Source: an uncultured Clostridia bacterium (GTDB lineage Bacteria; Bacillota_A; Clostridia; Oscillospirales; Oscillospiraceae). From it: a stretch of 7,432 bases of DNA. This document shows, one piece after another, positions 1 through 5,578 of this stretch. The notes beneath the pieces are model-generated. The model made no database searches and was not told the DNA's origin. It saw only the letters and a program-made list of their open reading frames with translations. The stretch is taken from NCBI GenBank assembly GCA_946405325.1, contig CAMJGU010000038.1:1-7432 (forward strand), given 5' to 3'. The translations under genes were made by a program, and so were the position numbers. Each line of letters opens with the position of its first letter. The stretch's first letter is position 1.

Positions 1-258
1 GAGATCATCGACACGCCGGGCTTTTCCTCGTTCGACGCGGAGACTTTGAGTCTGGAGCTCAAGGAGCATCTGAGCGAGACGTTTCCGGATTTCGCACCGT
101 ATTTGGGCGAGTGCCGCTTCGTCGGGTGCAGCCACACCAAGGAAAAGGGCTGCGCCGTGCTGCGGGCGGTGAAGGACGGCGCGATCGTGAAGGGCCGCCA
201 CGAAAGCTACCTGCGGCTCTATGGTGAGCTGAAGGATCTGAAAGAGTGGAATACATAA
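1..258 (+). CDS. rsgA: Ribosome small-subunit-dependent GTPase A (RsgA), C-terminal part
   Basis: This is the 3' end of a gene whose start lies left of the window; 85 residues are visible. RsgA (YjeQ/YloQ) is a circularly permuted GTPase that helps late maturation of the 30S ribosomal subunit. The visible part opens with the G3 motif DTPGFSSF (fragment residues 4-11), in the form usual for RsgA. It continues into the C-terminal zinc domain, with the ligand pattern C-x4-C-x-H-x5-C at fragment residues C38, C43, H45 and C51 (CRFVGCSHTKEKGC). The family tail with RHESYLRLYGEL follows. The gene ends at TAA 256-258, directly before an intrinsic terminator, so it is the last gene of its transcript. 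The G1 and G4 motifs, which come earlier in this permuted family, and the OB-fold are outside the window. The identification is firm. Confidence 0.95.
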   Translation, partial: EIIDTPGFSSFDAETLSLELKEHLSETFPDFAPYLGECRFVGCSHTKEKGCAVLRAVKDGAIVKGRHESYLRLYGELKDLKEWNT

Positions 259-285
259 AGAGACGGCATACGCCGTCTCTTTTTT
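257..285 (+). terminator. Intrinsic terminator after rsgA
   Basis: A 9-bp perfect stem AGAGACGGC (259-267) / GCCGTCTCT (272-280) closes on a four-base loop (ATAC). It can be extended by A-T pairs into the rsgA stop codon, and a run of six T follows at 280-285. It isolates rsgA from the sporulation genes downstream. Confidence 0.93.
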
Positions 286-310
286 GCTGTGACCGCCCCC
301 TGTCCGCGCC

Positions 311-318
311 CATAGAAT
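311..318 (+). promoter_or_regulatory. Possible sporulation-sigma -10 box ahead of the microprotein/spoVM pair
   Basis: CATAGAAT matches 7 of 8 positions of the sigma-E -10 consensus CATACAAT known from B. subtilis. It lies 38 bases before the start codon at 349, so a transcript starting near 325 would keep the ribosome binding site at 335-343. The -35 side is poor for sigma-E: the triplet 16 bases upstream is ACC (292-294) instead of ATA. An AC there is what sigma-K promoters use, so the sigma factor cannot be decided by eye. A near copy of the box (CATAGAGTGG) sits at almost the same distance before sipL. Confidence 0.4.
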
Positions 319-348
319 GGTGTGTCACGATACGAAGGGGGAGCGAAG

Positions 349-501
349 ATGTGCAGGGAAACGTGGAAACTGATCGGGCTGTGGGCGCTGGCGCTGGGGG
401 TGGCGATCATCATCGCCGCGTTCTTTCCGACGGGGTTTTTGCTGTTTCTCGCCGCGCTCCTGCTGATCGTGTGCGGCTTTTGGCTGATCCGGAGGAGGTG
501 A
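349..501 (+). CDS. 50-residue two-helix membrane microprotein, function unknown
   Basis: This ORF of 50 codons starts at ATG 349 and has a strong ribosome binding site (AAGGGGGAG, 335-343) six bases upstream. It encodes a short polar N-terminus (MCRETWK), a hydrophobic stretch at about residues 8-25, a short turn with FFPTG (25-29), a second hydrophobic stretch at about 30-47, and an arginine triplet RRR at the C-terminus. This suggests a helical hairpin in the membrane; by the positive-inside rule both ends would be cytosolic. The codons for the final Arg-Arg-stop form the Shine-Dalgarno sequence of the next gene, spoVM, so the two are probably translated together. I do not recognise the family. 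A role in spore formation is inferred only from position and spacing. The ribosome binding site and the coupling make a real gene likely. Confidence 0.75.
   Translation: MCRETWKLIGLWALALGVAIIIAAFFPTGFLLFLAALLLIVCGFWLIRRR
494..501 (+). promoter_or_regulatory. Ribosome binding site of spoVM, built into the preceding gene's stop
   Basis: GGAGGTGA is fully complementary to the 3' end of 16S rRNA and ends four bases before the spoVM ATG at 506. Its last three bases are the TGA stop of the upstream microprotein, so a ribosome finishing that gene stops on the initiation site of spoVM. This fixes the spoVM start and suggests translational coupling. Confidence 0.85.
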
Positions 502-505
502 GGGC

Positions 506-586
506 ATGAAGATCGTGGTGTGGAAATCTCCCAGAGCGCTGCGCGGTGTGCTGCGCCGTCTGTTCGGGATCCGGGAGGAAAAGTGA
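506..586 (+). CDS. spoVM: Stage V sporulation protein M (SpoVM), coat-anchoring amphipathic helix
   Basis: The gene encodes 26 residues, the same length as SpoVM of B. subtilis. In that organism SpoVM is an amphipathic helix that recognises the positive curvature of the outer forespore membrane and recruits SpoIVA. Lined up without gaps against the B. subtilis protein as I remember it, the shared positions are M1, K2, K7, P9, L12, G14, R17 and G21, with conservative changes at 10 (R for K), 15 (V for I) and 16 (L for V). P9 is the residue tied to curvature sensing. The protein starts MKIVVWKSPR and is strongly basic along the helix (R10, R13, R17, R18). It lies upstream of sipL and spoIVA, whose products are its known partner (SpoIVA) and that partner's adaptor. 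The gene is short enough to be missed by automatic annotation. Length, P9 and context together make the call strong. Confidence 0.9.
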   Translation: MKIVVWKSPRALRGVLRRLFGIREEK

Positions 587-615
587 GCATACATTTGTCC
601 CCTTTGGCATAGAGT
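569..615 (+). promoter_or_regulatory. Candidate sigma-E promoter region for sipL-spoIVA
   Basis: Two overlapping readings fit the B. subtilis sigma-E pattern (ATA, 16-18 bases, CATACAnT). In the first, ATA (589-591), 16 bases, then CATAGAGT (608-615, one mismatch) gives a start near 622 and a leader of about 26 bases that keeps the ribosome binding site AAAGGAG (632-638). In the second, CATACATT (588-595) is a perfect -10, with ATC (569-571, one mismatch) 16 bases upstream inside the end of spoVM. Either would put sipL and spoIVA under the mother-cell sigma factor, as expected for coat basement genes. I favour the first for its spacing and because its -10 box resembles the one at 311. Confidence 0.55.
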
Positions 616-647
616 GGAGCAACACTACGTCAAAGGAGACGAGTACC

Positions 648-2156
648 ATGGAACTGGAACTGCAAAAGGAACGACTGGAGGGATACCGCGCCGCCGCGCC
701 GCTGCTGCTCACGCAGGAGGAGACGGCGGAGACCGTCGTGCCGGACTATTGCCCGGACGTTGCCCGCATCGTGAGCGTCAGCGCGCAGACGCGCCTGCGC
801 GCGCGGACGGTGGCGGACGGCAAGCTCACGGCGTCGGGCGTTATCGCGGTGACGCTGCTGTACATGGCGGAGGACGCGTCGGGCCTCCGCGCGCTGGACT
901 ATACCATACCTTTTGAGCAAAGCGCCGCGCTGCCGGCGGGCTGCACCGACGCGTGCGTCGAGGGCGGCGTCTGCGCCGCCGAGGCGAAGCTGCTCAATCC
1001 CCGCAAGCTCTTCACCCGCGTCAACCTCGAATGGCGCGTCACGCCCTACTGCCCTGTGACGCTGGGCGTCTGCGGCGAGATCGCCGAGCAGGGGGAGTAC
1101 GCGATCCAGACGCTGTGCGAAAAGCACGACGTGTCGCTCATCCGCGCCGTCGGCGCGCGGGACTTCGTATTCTCCGACGAGCTGACGCTCCCCGGCGGCC
1201 GCGAGGCGGTGGGCGAGCTGCTGCGCTCCCGCGTGCGGCTGCGTCTGACGGAGGCAAAGAGCCTCGGCGCCAAGGTGGTGCTCAAAGGCGTCACGTGCCT
1301 TACGTTGCTCTACAGCAGCGCGGAGGGCAAGCTGAGCGCCTATTCGGAGGAGCTGCCGTTTTCCCAGATCCTCGACGGCGCGGAGGAGGGCGACGACGCC
1401 GTGTCCGCGTCGCTGAGCCTTTCTGACTGCGAGCTCCACGTGGGGGACGAGGGCCGCACCGTCAGCGTCAAGCTGTTTTTGAGCGCGTTCCTCGCCCTGC
1501 GGCGGCAGACGAGCGTGCTGTGCGTTACCGATCTCTATTCCACCGCCTACGACCTCGACGCTCAGTTTGAGACACTGGAGCTGCCCGGCGCGCCGACGCT
1601 CACCACCGTAAATCAGGCGGTGCGCGAGCAGATCGACACCGGCACGGAGGTGCAAAGCGTGCTTTCCGCCGACGTGTGCTTCTGCGGCGCGACGCTGCGC
1701 CGCACCGCGGACGGCGCGGAGGTCCACGCCACGGCGACGGTGTCGGTGCTGTATCTCGACGAGAGCGGCGTGCCGCTCGGCGCGGAGCGCCGCGTGGAGG
1801 TCACCGCGTCCGCCGACGCGCCCATGGGCGCGACCGCAAGGGTCGAGGAGGTCTGCGCCGGGGACGTGACCGCCAGCGTCAACGCCGGCGGCGTGGAGCT
1901 GCGCTTCCCGGCGGAGTTCACCCTGTTCTCGGCGGAGGACACGACCTGCCGCTGCCTCACGGCGCTCGGCGCGGAGAAGGCGGAGCAGAGCGACGATGCG
2001 TCGCTGGTGCTGCGCGCGCTGCGTGAGGGCGAATCCCTCTGGGATCTCGCCAAGCAGTACCGCACCACCGCGGAGGAGATCATCGCCGCCAACGAGCTGC
2101 CCGACGGGCTGCTGCCGGAGGCGGGCCGGATGCTGCTCATCCCGCGCGCACGCTGA
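648..2156 (+). CDS. sipL: SipL/SpoVID-type spore coat protein: DUF3794 (SPOCS) repeats plus C-terminal LysM
   Basis: The protein has 502 residues from ATG 648, chosen because AAAGGAG (632-638) lies nine bases upstream; a further in-frame extension toward 546 has no such support. It appears to hold three DUF3794/SPOCS-like repeats, at about residues 28-155, 175-300 and 325-440. The first begins with the family signature VPDYCPDVARIVSVSAQ (31-47); the other two show alternating beta-strand patterns around CLTLLYSSAEGKL and VSVLYLDESGVPL. A LysM domain ends the protein (about 453-500): LREGESLWDLAKQYRTTAEE, then IIAANEL and a final LLIPRAR. This architecture matches SipL of Clostridioides difficile, whose LysM domain binds SpoIVA, and is functionally like SpoVID of B. 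subtilis. It would act in the mother-cell cytosol, tying the coat to SpoIVA. The gene ends 15 bases before spoIVA on the same strand, so co-transcription is very likely. Other DUF3794+LysM proteins exist, but the neighbour makes SipL the best name. Confidence 0.9.
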   Translation: MELELQKERLEGYRAAAPLLLTQEETAETVVPDYCPDVARIVSVSAQTRLRARTVADGKLTASGVIAVTLLYMAEDASGLRALDYTIPFEQSAALPAGCTDACVEGGVCAAEAKLLNPRKLFTRVNLEWRVTPYCPVTLGVCGEIAEQGEYAIQTLCEKHDVSLIRAVGARDFVFSDELTLPGGREAVGELLRSRVRLRLTEAKSLGAKVVLKGVTCLTLLYSSAEGKLSAYSEELPFSQILDGAEEGDDAVSASLSLSDCELHVGDEGRTVSVKLFLSAFLALRRQTSVLCVTDLYSTAYDLDAQFETLELPGAPTLTTVNQAVREQIDTGTEVQSVLSADVCFCGATLRRTADGAEVHATATVSVLYLDESGVPLGAERRVEVTASADAPMGATARVEEVCAGDVTASVNAGGVELRFPAEFTLFSAEDTTCRCLTALGAEKAEQSDDASLVLRALREGESLWDLAKQYRTTAEEIIAANELPDGLLPEAGRMLLIPRAR

Positions 2157-2171
2157 GAGGAGGGGAGAGAA

Positions 2172-3650
2172 ATGACGGACAACAATACACAGATCTATCA
2201 GGACATCGCGGAGCGCACCGCGGGGGATATCTACATCGGGGTCGTCGGCCCCGTCCGCGCCGGCAAATCCACGTTCATCAAGCGGTTCATGGAGACGCAG
2301 GTGATCCCGAACATCGACAACGTCTACCGCCGCGAGCGGGCGAAGGATGAGCTGCCCCAGAGCGGCTCCGGCCGCATGGTGATGACCTCCGAGCCGAAGT
2401 TCGTGCCGGAGGAGGCGGTGGACATCTCGCTGGGCGACGGCGCGGCCTGCTCCGTGCGGCTCATCGACTGCGTGGGCTACATGGTGCCCGGCGCCACCGG
2501 CGACAGCGACGGGGAGAATCCCCGCATGGTCTCCACGCCCTGGTCGCAGGAGGAGCTGTCCATGGCGCAGGCGGCGGAGATGGGCACCCAGCGCGTGATC
2601 CGCGAGCACTCCACCATCGGCGTCGTTGTCACCACCGATGGCAGCATCACCGACATTCCGCGCGAGTCCTACGTTGAGGCGGAGGGGCGCGTGATCCGCG
2701 AATTGCAGGAGATCGGCAAGCCGTTTCTCGTCCTGCTCAACGCCGCCGACCCCGGCTCCGAGCGCGTGCGCGCCATGGCGGAGGACATTGCCAAGACCTA
2801 CGGCGTGACCTGCCTGCCGGTGAACTGCCTGTTGCTCGACGACGCGGCGGTGGAGGAGATTTTGAAGGCGATCCTCTATGAGTTCCCACTCGCGGAGATG
2901 AAGATCACGATCCCCTCGTGGGTGGAGGCGCTGCCCGCCGACCATCCCATCAAGTGCGGGTTGTATCAGACCATCCGCGAGAGCGCGAAGGACCTGCGCT
3001 GCATCCGGCAGGTGCCGGCGGCGGTGCGCGCCATGGGCGGGGAGGACGGCGAAGCCACCGTCACCGCGATCCGCCTCGGCGAGGGCGTCGCCGCGGCGGA
3101 CGTGCAGCTGCCGCGCGCGCTGTTCTACCGGACGCTCAGCGAGCGCTCCGGCTTCCCGGTGCGCGACGACGGCGATTTGATGAACCTGCTCACGGAGCTT
3201 AGCTCCGTCAAGGCGGAGTATGACAAGGTGGCGCAGGCGGTGAACGACGCCCGCGAGACCGGCTACGGCATCGTGGTGCCCGGCGTGGACGAACTGGAGC
3301 TCGAGGAGCCGGAGATCATGAAGCAGGGCGGACGCTACGGCGTGCGGCTCAAGGCGAGCGCGCCGAGCATCCACATGATCCGCGCGGATATCGAGACGAC
3401 AGTTTCGCCCATCGTGGGCAACGAGAAGCAGAGCGAGGAGATGGTGAATTACCTTTTGCAGGAGTTCGAGGGCGACACCGGAAAGATCTGGCAGTCCAAC
3501 ATCTTCGGGCGCAGCTTCCACGAGATCGTCAACGAGGACCTGCAAGCCAAGCTCAAGCGCATGCCGGACGACGCCCGCAAGAAATTGCAGGAGACGCTGG
3601 AGCGCATCATCAACGAGGGCAGCGGCGGCCTCATCTGCATCATTCTGTAA
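2172..3650 (+). CDS. spoIVA: Stage IV sporulation protein A (SpoIVA), coat-basement ATPase
   Basis: The product is 492 residues, the same length as B. subtilis SpoIVA, and is collinear with it. SpoIVA polymerises irreversibly on the outer forespore membrane by hydrolysing ATP and forms the base of the spore coat. Visible motifs are the opening IAERTAGDIYIGVVG, Walker A GPVRAGKS (26-33, lysine K32), the sensor segment MTSEPKFVP (71-79), Walker B RLIDCVGYMVPG (96-107, D99), EHSTIGVVVTTDGSITDI in the middle domain, and the conserved C-terminal end with ERIINEGSGGLI then CIIL. The C-terminal region is where SpoVM and the SpoVID/SipL system are reported to dock. ATG 2172 follows a very strong ribosome binding site (AGGAGGGGAG, 2158-2167). 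No separate promoter is visible in the 15-base gap after sipL, so it is probably transcribed with sipL. Compared with B. subtilis, the second sensor threonine is serine here (S73). Confidence 0.99.
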   Translation: MTDNNTQIYQDIAERTAGDIYIGVVGPVRAGKSTFIKRFMETQVIPNIDNVYRRERAKDELPQSGSGRMVMTSEPKFVPEEAVDISLGDGAACSVRLIDCVGYMVPGATGDSDGENPRMVSTPWSQEELSMAQAAEMGTQRVIREHSTIGVVVTTDGSITDIPRESYVEAEGRVIRELQEIGKPFLVLLNAADPGSERVRAMAEDIAKTYGVTCLPVNCLLLDDAAVEEILKAILYEFPLAEMKITIPSWVEALPADHPIKCGLYQTIRESAKDLRCIRQVPAAVRAMGGEDGEATVTAIRLGEGVAAADVQLPRALFYRTLSERSGFPVRDDGDLMNLLTELSSVKAEYDKVAQAVNDARETGYGIVVPGVDELELEEPEIMKQGGRYGVRLKASAPSIHMIRADIETTVSPIVGNEKQSEEMVNYLLQEFEGDTGKIWQSNIFGRSFHEIVNEDLQAKLKRMPDDARKKLQETLERIINEGSGGLICIIL

Positions 3651-3660
3651 GAAGAAAGAA

Positions 3661-3696
3661 CGTCCCGATGACGGCTGCCGTCATCGGGACGCTTTG
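3661..3696. terminator. Convergent-gene terminator hairpin (14-bp perfect stem)
   Basis: CGTCCCGATGACGG (3661-3674) pairs perfectly with CCGTCATCGGGACG (3678-3691) around a three-base loop (CTG). It lies between the stop of spoIVA (3650, + strand) and the stop of the SLC1-fold gene (3701, - strand), so it can serve both. The tail is weak for a U-tract: CTTTGCGGTTT on the + strand and TTCTTTCTT on the - strand. The - strand tail is richer in T. Confidence 0.8.
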
Positions 3697-3700
3697 CGGT

Positions 3701-5299
3701 TTATTCACTTTGAAGAACTTTGGTGTTCAGCACACCCTGACGATTCGCGTCGTGGACAAGGTGCAGCTGCAGCAGCAGCTGATTGACCGGCGGAATGAAG
3801 AAGCTCATCAGCGTGTCGATCACGAGGAAGGCGGTCAGCACCTCGTGCGAGATGTTCAGCGCCGTGAGCAGACATAGGAAGTTCAGTACGCCGATGCCCG
3901 TCACCGGCGGCGTGGCGACTGATACGCCGACCACCATGATCAGCGCCTTGAGAAGCCACGAGGACGAGATCACCATCCCATCGGTTTTCGCGATGTACAG
4001 CGCAAAAAGTGCCATCTCAAAGATGCTCGCGGGTACGTAGATCGTCAAGCCGCGGGGCAGGGCGTAGCTCGCCAATTCGGCGGGGATGCCCAGCTTGCGG
4101 GTGCAGCAGGACTCGCTTGCGCCGTAGCTGGCGCTGACGGAGGCGTTTCGCATCGCGATCCAATACGACGGGAACAGCTTTTTGACCAACACCGGAAACG
4201 GAACGTGATGCCGGAAACTCGTCCAGGCGACGTCGATGAGCACAAACGCCAGCATGGTGACCAGAAACGCGGCAGCGGGCGGAAGCAGACGCAGCAGCGC
4301 CTGATCCGCCGTGCCCCAGAGCTCCACAGTGACCATCATGGCAACGAACCCCGGGGTCACGCGGCTGACCCACTCCACCGCGAGATTGCCGAGGTTGTTC
4401 GCTTCGTCCACCAACTCAATGAGCCGATGGGTTTTGGAGCCGATCGCGAGCAGCATGTTCCCGATGATAAAGCCGAGAATGATGAGCTGCTCGGCGCGGG
4501 AAGTGATCGTGGGGGTAAAAATATTGTCGGGCACCAGATCGAAGATCGTGGTGACAATGCTGTAGATCTCCGCGCGGACGGACGCGCCCAGAGTGGGGCG
4601 CAGCCCAAAGAGCAGCGTTCCGAGCAGCAGCGCCTGAACGCCGAAGACGATGCAGGCGGTGAGGAAGCTGAGGATCGTTTTTCGGCTGGCCTTGGCGATC
4701 TTCAGCGCGTTGCCCGTGCCGCAGATCGACCAGAGGATCGAGAGGAAGATGACCGGCGAGGCGACGGCGTTCATCAGACGATAGAACGCCTCGCGGATCG
4801 GATCGACCAGTGTGCCGGTCACAAAGTCACGCACCGCGTCGGGGAGAAGGACCCGTCCCAGCAGGCCCAGCACAAGCCCGACCAGCAGCGGCGAGAGCAC
4901 GTTGAGAACGGGGTACTTGTAGGGACGCGGGAGATCCAGGATCAGCCGGTTTACCCCGTTGCGGTAGGAGTACTGCGGGAACAGACCGATGGCTGCCAGA
5001 GGCAGCTCCGGGTTGAACGCTTCCTCGTCCTCGTCCGTCTCCGCCGGAGCGGTGGGGTCGAATTCCTTGCCGCTGAGGTGGATCGAGATGCGCGTACGGG
5101 ACCAGGAGTTGTTTGTCGTCAGCGTGAACGACTGCTTCTCGCCGAAGACGTCGCGCCAACGCAGCAGCAGCTCCTCGATCGAAAAGGTGATGCGGAGAAC
5201 GTTCAGGTGCTCGACGCCGATCGACTCCAGGAAAGCCGAGAGCCGTTCGCTTGCGGCGTCGATATCCATGCCGCTCAGGGAAAAAGAATCAGTATTCAT
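3701..5299 (-). CDS. SLC1-fold (dicarboxylate/amino acid:cation symporter family) membrane protein with N-terminal ATPase-like domain
   Basis: The protein has 532 residues from ATG 5299; an in-frame GTG at 5314 would add five residues, and neither start has a strong Shine-Dalgarno. Residues 1-125 are soluble. RITFSIEELLLRW (36-48) resembles the N-box helix of GHKL/HATPase domains, SGKEFDP (76-82) the first glycine box, and YSYRNGVNRLILDL (110-123) the last box and strand. An acidic stretch (ETDEDEE, 87-93) lies between. From about residue 130 the chain is hydrophobic and follows the SLC1 order: DPIREAFYRLMNAVASPVIF, then TPGFVAMMVTVELWG, a serine-rich HP1-like SVSASYGAS (387-395), and TM7/HP2/TM8-like segments. 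The usual TM7 motif NMDGT reads YVPAS (421-425). In TM8 the ligands known from GltPh as D394, R397 and D405 read S499, I502 and L510, while D390 and N401 are kept (D495, N506). Family membership is well supported. Transport of glutamate or dicarboxylates with Na+ is doubtful, and the substrate is unknown. Confidence 0.85.
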   Translation of the reverse strand: MNTDSFSLSGMDIDAASERLSAFLESIGVEHLNVLRITFSIEELLLRWRDVFGEKQSFTLTTNNSWSRTRISIHLSGKEFDPTAPAETDEDEEAFNPELPLAAIGLFPQYSYRNGVNRLILDLPRPYKYPVLNVLSPLLVGLVLGLLGRVLLPDAVRDFVTGTLVDPIREAFYRLMNAVASPVIFLSILWSICGTGNALKIAKASRKTILSFLTACIVFGVQALLLGTLLFGLRPTLGASVRAEIYSIVTTIFDLVPDNIFTPTITSRAEQLIILGFIIGNMLLAIGSKTHRLIELVDEANNLGNLAVEWVSRVTPGFVAMMVTVELWGTADQALLRLLPPAAAFLVTMLAFVLIDVAWTSFRHHVPFPVLVKKLFPSYWIAMRNASVSASYGASESCCTRKLGIPAELASYALPRGLTIYVPASIFEMALFALYIAKTDGMVISSSWLLKALIMVVGVSVATPPVTGIGVLNFLCLLTALNISHEVLTAFLVIDTLMSFFIPPVNQLLLQLHLVHDANRQGVLNTKVLQSE

Positions 5300-5331
5300 A
5301 TTCCGCTTTTCCACTTTCCACCAGAATCAGG

Positions 5332-5360
5332 GAAAAGCGTCTCCGGTGGAGACGCTTTTC
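5332..5360 (-). terminator. Hairpin between the 57-residue gene and the SLC1-fold gene (terminator or attenuator)
   Basis: AAAAGCGTCTCC (5333-5344) pairs perfectly with GGAGACGCTTTT (5348-5359) around GGT, with an outer G-C pair. Read on the - strand the stem ends in TTTT followed by CCCTGATTC, so the U-tract is only four bases and part of the stem. It lies seven bases past the stop of the small gene and 32 bases before the ATG of the next. That leaves little room for a separate promoter, so partial termination or mRNA processing is possible. Confidence 0.7.
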
Positions 5361-5366
5361 ACGGGT

Positions 5367-5540
5367 TCAGCCGTTGTTGATGTGGGACTTGAAATACTCG
5401 TAGGAGGACTCATAGTCTGCGAGGAAGCGCTCGCAGAGAAACTCCAGCGTGCTGGAGTCCACCTGATTGCTTAAGTCCAGATGCAGGTTGCGGGTAAAGA
5501 CCACCGCGAGGTCGTGGGCGCGCAGTTCGTTGTCCGTCAT
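5367..5540 (-). CDS. Small uncharacterised acidic protein, 57 residues
   Basis: ATG 5540 is preceded by AAAGGAGA (5556-5549) at good spacing, and the frame runs 57 codons to TGA. The protein begins MTDNELRAHDLAVVFTRNL and ends with a tyrosine-rich acidic segment (ADYESSYEYFKSHINNG, 41-57). There is no signal peptide or membrane segment; the second half looks helical. An AHDLA motif near the N-terminus recalls small proteins of Clostridia and their phages, but I cannot name a family. It lies 44 bases after obgE on the same strand and has its own promoter-like sequence, so it may be made both with obgE and independently. The ribosome binding site, amino-acid composition and tight packing support a real gene; the function is unknown. 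Confidence 0.75.
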   Translation of the reverse strand: MTDNELRAHDLAVVFTRNLHLDLSNQVDSSTLEFLCERFLADYESSYEYFKSHINNG

Positions 5541-5578
5541 GGTCAGAGTCTCCTTTGCAAATTGGTTTCTATGCGGCT

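Noticed and set aside
329..336. GATACGAA as a sigma-E -10 box with ATA at 312-314 as -35.
   Set aside because: Transcription would start within or after the Shine-Dalgarno (335-343) of the gene at 349, removing it. The CATAGAAT box at 311 is better placed.
546..647. An in-frame 5' extension of sipL that would add 34 residues and overlap the end of spoVM.
   Set aside because: The added residues (MCCAVCSGSG and on) do not look like the family, no ribosome binding site precedes 546, and ATG 648 has a good one. The extension also crosses the likely promoter.
630..3545. A 971-codon open frame on the - strand antisense to sipL and spoIVA.
   Set aside because: The sense strand carries two proteins with clear family motifs and ribosome binding sites. 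The antisense product is a His/Arg/Ala/Leu-rich low-complexity sequence without a recognisable domain, as GC-rich codon use produces in the opposite frame.
4205..5380. A 391-codon open frame on the + strand opposite the SLC1-fold gene.
   Set aside because: The product is rich in Arg, Gln, Asp and Glu with no family motif, and the opposite strand encodes a protein with a clear SLC1 membrane pattern. It is a frame shadow.
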